From NCBI GenBank assembly GCA_012514225.1, contig JAAZAQ010000132.1, positions 1 to 11,948 of the forward strand: 11,948 nt of DNA. The letters run 5' to 3'. The stretch comes from Clostridiales bacterium (lineage in GTDB: Bacteria; Bacillota; Clostridia; Christensenellales; Aristaeellaceae). The translations under genes were made by a program, and so were the position numbers. Each line of letters begins with the position of its first letter. The first letter of the stretch is position 1. The notes below the pieces were generated by a model, which saw only the letters and a list, made by a program, of their open reading frames with translations, was not told where the DNA came from and did no database searches. This document shows, piece after piece, positions 6,565 to 11,948 of this stretch.

Positions 6565-8049
6565 ATGTCGCAGCAGACGGACCGGGAGAGGGAATTCTCC
6601 GAACAGGAAGGCATCCGCCGCGGCAAGCTCGGCGAGCTGATGGACGCCGGGCAGAGCCCTTATCTTCACACGCGCTTTGACCTGACCCACGGCAGCCAGG
6701 ACATCAGGGACGGCATCCAGGCGCTGGAGGGCCAGGACGTTGCCATCGCCGGGCGCATGATGTCACGGCGCGTGATGGGCAAGGCGGCCTTCGCCCACCT
6801 GCTGGACGGCCAGGGGCAAATCCAGGTCTACGTGCGCCGGGACGACATCGGCGAGGAGGCCTACCTGGCGTTCAAATCCTTCGACCTGGGCGACGTGCTG
6901 GGCGTCTCCGGCAAGGCCTTCGTGACCAAGACCGGAGAAGTCAGCGTGCACGCGGAGCGGCTGACGCTGCTGAGCAAGTGCTTGAAACCCCTGCCCGAAA
7001 AATGGCACGGCCTGCAGGACCCCGACCTGCGCTACCGCCAGCGCTACCTGGACATGATTGTCAACCCCGAGGTGCGCGACACCTTCCGGAAGCGCACCCG
7101 CATCATCAACGCCATCCGCCGCTTCGCGGACAGCCGCGGTTTCCTGGAGGTGGACACGCCCATCCTGCACACCCTGGAAATCGGCGCCGCCGCCCGTCCC
7201 TTCAAGACCCACCACAATACGCTGGACATCGACATGTTCCTGCGGGTTGAGACCGAGCTGTACCTCAAGCGCCTGATTGTGGGCGGGTTTGACAAGGTCT
7301 ATGAAATCGGCCGCATTTTCCGCAACGAGGGCATGGACGCCACCCACAACCCGGAGTTCACCTCCATCGAGATGTACCAGGCCTACGCCGACTACGAGGA
7401 CATCATGCGGCTGTGCGAGCAGCTGATTTCCGCCGTCGCGGAAGAGGTGACCGGCGGCACGAAGGTCGTCTACCAGGGGCGGGAAATCGAGCTGAAGGCG
7501 CCCTGGCCGCGGCTTTCCATGGCGCAGGCCGTCAAAAACGAGTCGGGCATCGACTATTTCTCCTGGAATTCGGAGGAGGAAGCGCGCGCGAGCCTCAAGG
7601 AGCGCGGCGTCCCGATTGAGCCCGGCGCCTCGCGGGGCGACTGCCTGGCCGCGCTGTTCGACGAATACGTGGAGGCCAAGCTCGTCCAGCCCACCTTCAT
7701 CACGGACTATCCCGTCGAAATCTCCCCCCTGGCCAAGCGCAAGCCCGCCGACCCCCGGCTGACGGAGCGCTTCGAGCTGTTCATTTGCGGCAGCGAGTTC
7801 GCCAACGGCTTTTCCGAGCTCAACGACCCGCTGGACCAGCGCGCGCGCTTTGAGCGGCAGGTGGAGGAGCGCCGGCGCCTGGGCGGCAAGAACGCCACGG
7901 TGGACGAGGATTACCTCAACGCCCTGGAGCACGGCCTGCCGCCCACGGGGGGCATCGGCATCGGGGTGGACCGCCTCATCATGCTGCTGACGGACAACGC
8001 TTCCATCCGGGACATCCTCCTGTTCCCGACCATGAAGCCCCTGGGCTGA
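6565..8049 (+). CDS. lysS: Lysyl-tRNA synthetase, class II
   Basis: The product has 494 residues, the usual bacterial LysRS length, and charges tRNA-Lys with lysine in the cytoplasm. An N-terminal OB-fold anticodon-binding domain spans about 58-137 (AIAGRMMSRR onward). The class II motifs follow: motif 1 around RTRIINAIRRF to VDTPIL (178-200), motif 2 at FRNEGMDATHNPEFTSIEMY (252-271) and motif 3 at GIGIGVDRLIMLL (463-475). The DPRLTERFELFICGSEFANGFSELNDP region matches the family closely. One small departure is LEIGAAARPF (204-213), where most relatives have a GG before AAARPF. The ribosome site AAGGAG overlaps the greA stop, 6 nt before the ATG. It is the second gene of the greA operon. Confidence 0.97.
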   Translation: MSQQTDREREFSEQEGIRRGKLGELMDAGQSPYLHTRFDLTHGSQDIRDGIQALEGQDVAIAGRMMSRRVMGKAAFAHLLDGQGQIQVYVRRDDIGEEAYLAFKSFDLGDVLGVSGKAFVTKTGEVSVHAERLTLLSKCLKPLPEKWHGLQDPDLRYRQRYLDMIVNPEVRDTFRKRTRIINAIRRFADSRGFLEVDTPILHTLEIGAAARPFKTHHNTLDIDMFLRVETELYLKRLIVGGFDKVYEIGRIFRNEGMDATHNPEFTSIEMYQAYADYEDIMRLCEQLISAVAEEVTGGTKVVYQGREIELKAPWPRLSMAQAVKNESGIDYFSWNSEEEARASLKERGVPIEPGASRGDCLAALFDEYVEAKLVQPTFITDYPVEISPLAKRKPADPRLTERFELFICGSEFANGFSELNDPLDQRARFERQVEERRRLGGKNATVDEDYLNALEHGLPPTGGIGIGVDRLIMLLTDNASIRDILLFPTMKPLG

Positions 8050-8052
8050 GCC

Positions 8053-8727
8053 GTGCGCCTGACCGCCCGTCCCGGCAAGCGTGAACTGGCGGAGCACCTG
8101 CGCCATTACGCCTGGCTGTACCTGCTCGTCATCGTCCTGTCCTACGGCTTGTGGAACCTGGTGTACGCGCAGACGGCCTACCGGCCGCCGCAGAGCGCGC
8201 GCGTCGACGTCTACGTCCAGTCGGCCGCCGGGCAGGAGCAGTTCAACGCCTTCCTGGAGCCGATCTGGAAGCAGTCGGCGCCCGGGCTGGAATTGGTCAG
8301 CGCGGTGATGCTCGTCCCGCCCACGGCCGCGGGGGAGTATTACGCCAACGTGCAGCTGGTCACCTACCTGGCCGCCCGCGAGGGCGACATCTACATGCTG
8401 GCCGCCGCGGACTTCAAGCGGCTGGCTTCCCAGGGCGCCTTCCTGGACCTCGGGCCGGCTGTTCAAAGCGGCGCGCTGGACGTTTCCGGCGTCGCGCTGG
8501 AAGCCGGGCGTGTGAAGCGGGTCTTTGAGAACGAACAAGGCGAGACGTCCGTGTCCGCGGAGGATTACCTGTTCGGCATCCCGGCGGACAGCCTGGACGG
8601 CTTTCTGGCTCGCGCGAACGTCGACAACCGCGGCATGGTGCTTTCCGTCGCGGAGGGCAGCGGCAACCGGGACGCGGCGGTCGCCTTCCTGGGCGCGCTG
8701 GTCGGTTCGACGCGCGGCGGCAACTGA
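8053..8727 (+). CDS. Unrecognised single-pass membrane protein with solute-binding-like outer part
   Basis: I do not recognise this 224-residue protein as a named family. A short basic cytoplasmic N terminus (1-17, rich in R and K) leads into one hydrophobic segment at about 18-39, so the rest (40-224) should lie outside the membrane. There is no lipobox cysteine and no cleavage site of note, so it looks like an anchored rather than released protein. The segment AREGDIYMLAAADFKRLA then GAFLDLGPAV (108-137), and the later GNRDAAVAFLGAL (204-216), read like pieces of family 1 extracellular solute-binding proteins, but the chain is about half their length; this is a weak visual resemblance only. 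It starts at GTG, 3 bp after the lysS stop, without a clear ribosome site, so translation is probably coupled to lysS. The next internal Met is residue 86, beyond the membrane segment. Confidence 0.7.
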   Translation: MRLTARPGKRELAEHLRHYAWLYLLVIVLSYGLWNLVYAQTAYRPPQSARVDVYVQSAAGQEQFNAFLEPIWKQSAPGLELVSAVMLVPPTAAGEYYANVQLVTYLAAREGDIYMLAAADFKRLASQGAFLDLGPAVQSGALDVSGVALEAGRVKRVFENEQGETSVSAEDYLFGIPADSLDGFLARANVDNRGMVLSVAEGSGNRDAAVAFLGALVGSTRGGN

Positions 8728-8748
8728 TTTGGAACGGCAAGTGCAGCG

Positions 8749-10029
8749 ATGAAATACCAAGCGGTTCTCTTTGATCTGGACGGCACCCTGTCCGATTCGG
8801 CGCCCGGCATCCTGGCGGGCGTGCGCTTCGCGTTGGAAAAGATGGGGCGCGAAGTCCCGGGCGAGGCCGTGCTGCGCCGTTTCCTGGGGCCGCCGCTGGT
8901 GGACAGCTTTATCCCTTACTGCGGCATGACCCGGGAAGAGGCGGAGCGGGCGCAGGACTATTACCGGGAGTATTACCACCAGACGGGTTACCTGGAAAAC
9001 GCGGTGTATCCCGGCGTCCGCGGGCTGTTAAAGGCGCTGAAGGCACAGGGTGCCTTCCTGGGCGTCGCCACGCACAAGCCCCTCGCGCCCAGCCTCAAAA
9101 TCCTGGAAACCTTCGACATCCTGCGGTATTTTGACGAGGTGGCCGGGCCCTTGGACACGGAGGACAGGGACCCCACCAAGGGGGACCTCATCCTCCGGGC
9201 GAAGCCGGACGGCCTGACCTGCGTGATGGTCGGCGACCGCGCCAGCGATTTCACCGGCGCGCGGCAGGCCGGGATGCCCGCCATCGCCGCGCTGTACGGC
9301 TACGGGGACGAGGGGGAGTTCGACGCCGTGGGCGCCATAGACAAGGCGTTTTCCCCGGAAGACCTCTACGGTCTCCTCGGCGTCGAAAAGCCCGCGCCCC
9401 GCGGCTACTTCATCAGTTTCGAGGGCAACGACGGCAGCGGCAAGTCCACCCAGGCGCGCTTCCTGGCCCAGCGCCTCAAAGCCTGCGGGCACGACGTGCT
9501 GCTCACCCGGGAGCCGGGCGGCACCCCGGTGGGCGAGAAGGTGCGCGACATCCTGCTGCAGCGCGAAAACATGGACATGGACGCCGTGACCGAGGCGCTG
9601 CTGTTCGCGGCCGCCCGCGCGCAGCATGTGCGGCAGGTCATCCGGCCGGCGCTTTCGGCGGGCAGGCTGGTCATCAGCGACCGTTTCGTGGACTCCAGCA
9701 TCGCCTACCAGGGGGCGGGGCGCGGCCTGGGCATGGAAATGGTGCGCGCCATCAACGCCCCCGCGGTCGACGGCTGCATGCCGGACACGACGGTGTTTTT
9801 GAGCCTCGACCCCAGGGAAGGCATGAAGCGCCGCAGCCGCTCCGGCAACATCGACCGGCTGGAGCAGGAGGGCGACGCCTTCCACCAGGCGGTGGGCGAG
9901 GGCTACCGGGCCATCATCGGGGAGGACCGCCGCTTCATCGCCGTCACGTCCCAGCCCAACAAGCTGGATACGGCCGCGGAGGTGTTCGCTCGGGTGGCCG
10001 CCCGGCTCCTGGAGGACGGGGTGCCGTGA
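8749..10029 (+). CDS. tmk: HAD-family phosphatase fused to thymidylate kinase
   Basis: One 426-residue frame carries two complete domains. Residues 1-213 form a Gph/PpaX-like HAD hydrolase: nucleophile motif FDLDGT with D9 and D11, motif II T108 in VATHK, K144 in DPTKGD, and GDRASD (162-167). A short linker (GVEKPAPRG) leads to residues 220-426, a full dTMP kinase that phosphorylates dTMP to dTDP for DNA synthesis. Its P-loop is FEGNDGSGKST (224-234), the TREPGGTP block is at 253-260, DRF is at 311-313, and an arginine-rich lid precedes DRLEQEG (369-375). No stop or frame change occurs at the junction and no start codon lies at the domain boundary; the closest upstream in-frame candidates are the codons for M176 and V194. 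The HAD substrate is unknown. The start at 8749 has only a weak ribosome site (GGAA 14 nt away). It overlaps mnmA by 4 bp. Confidence 0.92.
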   Translation: MKYQAVLFDLDGTLSDSAPGILAGVRFALEKMGREVPGEAVLRRFLGPPLVDSFIPYCGMTREEAERAQDYYREYYHQTGYLENAVYPGVRGLLKALKAQGAFLGVATHKPLAPSLKILETFDILRYFDEVAGPLDTEDRDPTKGDLILRAKPDGLTCVMVGDRASDFTGARQAGMPAIAALYGYGDEGEFDAVGAIDKAFSPEDLYGLLGVEKPAPRGYFISFEGNDGSGKSTQARFLAQRLKACGHDVLLTREPGGTPVGEKVRDILLQRENMDMDAVTEALLFAAARAQHVRQVIRPALSAGRLVISDRFVDSSIAYQGAGRGLGMEMVRAINAPAVDGCMPDTTVFLSLDPREGMKRRSRSGNIDRLEQEGDAFHQAVGEGYRAIIGEDRRFIAVTSQPNKLDTAAEVFARVAARLLEDGVP

Positions 10030-11096
10030 GCCGCGTGGTGGTGGGCATGTCCGGCGGCGTGGATTCGGCCGTGAGCGCCCTGCTGCTGAAGCGGCAGGGC
10101 TTCGACGTCGTCGGCGCCTTCATGAACAACTGGGAGGAAAAGGACGAGAACGGCGTCTGCGCTTCCCAGGAAGACTGGCAGGACGTTCAGGACACCTGCG
10201 AGGTCATCGGCATCCCCTGCTACGCCGTCAACTTCTCCCGTGAGTATGAGGAGCGCGTCTTCTCCCTCTTCCTGTCGGAGTACCGCCGGGGGCGGACCCC
10301 CAACCCGGACGTGCTGTGCAACCGGGAAATCAAGTTCAAGGCCTTCCTGGACTACGCGCGCAAAGCGGGGGCGCAGCGGATGGCGACAGGGCACTTCGTC
10401 ATGACCGATTCCGAAGGCCGCCTGCTCAAGGGCGCCGACCCCGGCAAGGAGCAGAGCTATTTCCTGTATATGCTGAAGCGCGAACAGCTGCGCCAGAGCC
10501 TCTTTCCCGTGGGCGGCATGACCAAATCGCAGGTGCGCGCCCTGGCGGCGGAGGCGGGGCTGCCCGTCGCGGAAAAAAAGGACTCGACCGGCATCTGCTT
10601 CATCGGCGAGAGGCGGTTCAAGGCCTTTCTCCAGGGCTTCCTGCCCGCAAGGCCGGGGGACATCCGGGACCCGGAGGGCAACCCGCTGGGGCGGCACGAG
10701 GGGCTGATGTACTACACCATCGGCCAGCGACGCGGCCTGGGCATCGGCGGGCGCGGCGACGGGCGCAGCTGGTTCGTGGCCGGCAAGGACCTGGAGCGCA
10801 ACGTCCTGACCGTCGTGCAGGGGGAGGATCATCCCCTCCTGTTTTCCCGGGGCGCCGAGGTCGGGGACTTGACCTGGGTGGGGGAAACGCCGGGGGCGGA
10901 GGGGACGCCCCTGCCCCTTTCGGTCAAGCTGCGCTACCGCCAGCCGGACCAGCGCGCCATATTGACCTATGAAGGCGGCGAGGGCCGACTGGCGTTCGAT
11001 ACGCCCCAGCGCGCCGTGACCCCCGGGCAGAGCGCCGTCTTTTACAGGGGCTGGGAGTGCCTGGGCGGCGGCGTCATCTCGCGGGCCATCCCCTAA
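10026..11096 (+). CDS. mnmA: tRNA-specific 2-thiouridylase MnmA
   Basis: The product has 356 residues, typical for MnmA (TrmU), which adds sulfur at position 2 of the wobble uridine in tRNAs for Lys, Glu and Gln. The N-terminal PP-loop ATPase motif is GMSGGVDSAV (7-16). The two catalytic cysteines are C98 in NPDVLCNREIKF and C191 in DSTGICFIGER. The tRNA-binding middle part contains MYYTIGQRRGLGIGG (228-242), and the C-terminal beta domain completes the fold. The start is GTG at 10026, overlapping the preceding TGA as GTGA, with GGAGG at 10011-10015 placed 10 nt before it; the frame then reads directly into the PP loop. It is the last gene of the greA operon. One of its substrates, tRNA-Lys, is charged by the LysRS encoded upstream. 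Confidence 0.96.
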   Translation: MSRVVVGMSGGVDSAVSALLLKRQGFDVVGAFMNNWEEKDENGVCASQEDWQDVQDTCEVIGIPCYAVNFSREYEERVFSLFLSEYRRGRTPNPDVLCNREIKFKAFLDYARKAGAQRMATGHFVMTDSEGRLLKGADPGKEQSYFLYMLKREQLRQSLFPVGGMTKSQVRALAAEAGLPVAEKKDSTGICFIGERRFKAFLQGFLPARPGDIRDPEGNPLGRHEGLMYYTIGQRRGLGIGGRGDGRSWFVAGKDLERNVLTVVQGEDHPLLFSRGAEVGDLTWVGETPGAEGTPLPLSVKLRYRQPDQRAILTYEGGEGRLAFDTPQRAVTPGQSAVFYRGWECLGGGVISRAIP

Positions 11097-11097
11097 C

Positions 11098-11111
11098 GCG
11101 GCGTCCGCCGC
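11098..11111. terminator. Short GC hairpin between the convergent ends of mnmA and the DUF4340-like gene
   Basis: GCGGC and GCCGC around GTCC form a small hairpin filling the 15-bp gap between the two stops. Neither strand shows a U tract after it, so it is at best a weak or Rho-assisted end point. Confidence 0.3.
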
Positions 11112-11948
11112 CTACAGCCCGACCGCGTCCGCCGAGAGTCGGTCCGTATAATGGAAAAACCGCCCGTTGACCCGCATGGCGTAATGCAGCGCGTCGAAGG
11201 GGAACAGGGCCACCTCGGTTTGCCCGAAGCGGCCCGTCAGCGTATACGCGGCGACCGCCGGCCCTTCCGGTAAAAAGCCTGCCGGCAGGTCGCCCAAGGC
11301 CCGCAATCCGGCCAGCTTTGAGATTCCCCGCAGGAAGGCGTCCGCGCCTTCCTCCCGCCCGTCCCGTGTGACGTGCGGCTCAAAGAGGGGGTTCCCCTGC
11401 CCGTCCGTTTCAATCCGGTTGTTGGGCAGGATTTTTTCCACCAGCGCAATCTCATATGTCACCGAACGCCCGTCCCGCCGCGCCGTGAGGGAGTCCAGTT
11501 CGGAGATGTCCGCCCGCGCGGGCGTCCGGGACAGCACGCCCTCCAGCGCCAGGTCGCGCAGGAAGCCCATCGAGGCGAGGCTGGCCTGGTAGATTTTGCC
11601 GTCATGGCGGACATACAGGCCGATGTTGCCGATGCCGCCGCCCAGGGCGAACCGGACCGTCTGTTCGGGCACCTGCGTCTCGCCCTCCGGGTTGCCGTCC
11701 CGGTCATACCGCGTGATGACGCTCTTGGCCAGGTGAAAGTAAACGGCGCGGCCGTCCGGTGAAAAGCCGAAGCGCTCCAGGCTTTCCCCGTCCGCCTCCC
11801 CGGCGTACACGGCCAGGCGCATGCCGGCGATGCCGTCCAGCAGCCGCTGCGCCGCCGCTTCCTCCGCCGGGTAGTCAAACGGCGCGGACAGCCGCCATCC
11901 GGAGCCGGCGCGCTCCAGGGTGAAGCCGCCGCCGCCCGTGAACTCCGC
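11112..11948 (-). CDS. DUF4340-like protein, C-terminal part (partial)
   Basis: On the minus strand the frame is open from the right window edge to a TAG at 11112-11114, giving 278 residues with the N terminus outside. The ATG at 11820-11822 is internal: coding-like sequence continues upstream of it to the edge. The visible start, FTLERAGSGWRLSAPFDYPA and then EEAAAQRLLDGIAGMRLAVY, matches the DUF4340 pattern of a Trp-Arg-Leu strand, a Pro and an Ala-rich helix, followed by a repeat of similar beta-rich units. DUF4340 proteins are usually membrane-anchored extracytoplasmic partners of GldG-type ABC transport systems, so an ABC permease and ATPase may lie just right of the window. That context is inference. 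The family call is by eye and moderately sure; the molecular role of DUF4340 is not established. Confidence 0.75.
   Translation of the reverse strand, partial: AEFTGGGGFTLERAGSGWRLSAPFDYPAEEAAAQRLLDGIAGMRLAVYAGEADGESLERFGFSPDGRAVYFHLAKSVITRYDRDGNPEGETQVPEQTVRFALGGGIGNIGLYVRHDGKIYQASLASMGFLRDLALEGVLSRTPARADISELDSLTARRDGRSVTYEIALVEKILPNNRIETDGQGNPLFEPHVTRDGREEGADAFLRGISKLAGLRALGDLPAGFLPEGPAVAAYTLTGRFGQTEVALFPFDALHYAMRVNGRFFHYTDRLSADAVGL

Noticed and set aside
6763..8979. A 738-codon open frame on the minus strand
   Set aside because: It runs antisense to lysS, the membrane protein gene and the start of HAD-tmk, all with clear coding signals on the plus strand. Its translation is rich in H, V, Q, A and G with no domain motif, as expected from the complement of high-GC codons.
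9379..9405. A frameshift or assembly join between the HAD and kinase domains
   Set aside because: The linker is in frame, has normal codon use and no homopolymer run, and both domains are full length, so a real fusion is the simpler reading.
11820..11822. ATG as the start of the minus-strand gene at the right end
   Set aside because: The frame stays open upstream to the window edge and encodes the DUF4340-type WRLSAP segment, so this is an internal methionine.
1..11948. tRNA, rRNA, CRISPR arrays, insertion sequences or attachment sites
   Set aside because: No cloverleaf pattern, regularly spaced repeats, transposase motif or direct repeats of note were seen by eye on either strand.

Overview
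The window is a GC-rich, densely packed bacterial chromosome segment of housekeeping genes. The split glycine decarboxylase (separate GcvPA and GcvPB chains), the Gram-positive style class II LysRS and GreA, frequent GTG/TTG starts and strong AAGGAGG-type ribosome sites suggest a high-GC member of the Bacillota (Clostridia-like). That placement is an inference from gene content and style, and I cannot name the family or species. I see no rRNA, tRNA, CRISPR array, insertion sequence or phage gene.

Layout, left to right. (1) 1-2057: the end of a glycine-cleavage operon, with the C-terminal half of gcvPA overlapping gcvPB by 4 bp, followed by a perfect hairpin terminator. (2) 2224-3645, minus strand: pgi (glucose-6-phosphate isomerase), convergent with gcvPB. 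Two hairpins in the 166-bp gap probably end transcription from both sides. (3) 3646-3792: a divergent regulatory region with an extended -10 promoter for pgi on one strand. On the other strand is a well-formed promoter whose -35/-10 spacer is mostly a perfect 14-bp palindrome. It drives a family 2 glycosyltransferase (TTG start) and, 10 bp later, an MtaD-like adenosine-derivative deaminase. (4) 5915-6056: a leader with an excellent promoter and two GC-rich hairpins, upstream of greA. (5) 6057-11096: a tight five-gene run of greA, lysS, an unrecognised single-pass membrane protein, an in-frame fusion of a HAD phosphatase with thymidylate kinase, and mnmA. The gaps are 10, 3 and 21 bp, then a 4-bp overlap, so one transcript is likely. 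(6) 11112 to the right edge, minus strand: a DUF4340-like protein whose reading frame stays open through the edge, so its N terminus lies outside. It is convergent with mnmA.

The greA run joins transcript-cleavage rescue, tRNA charging, dTTP synthesis and tRNA wobble thiolation, a growth-linked information-processing set. Its two unusual members are the membrane-anchored protein with solute-binding-like sequence and the HAD-TMK fusion. The most interesting points are that fusion, the orphan membrane protein, the palindrome-filled promoter and the hairpin-bearing greA leader. I do not see a clear new multi-gene defence or mobile system.
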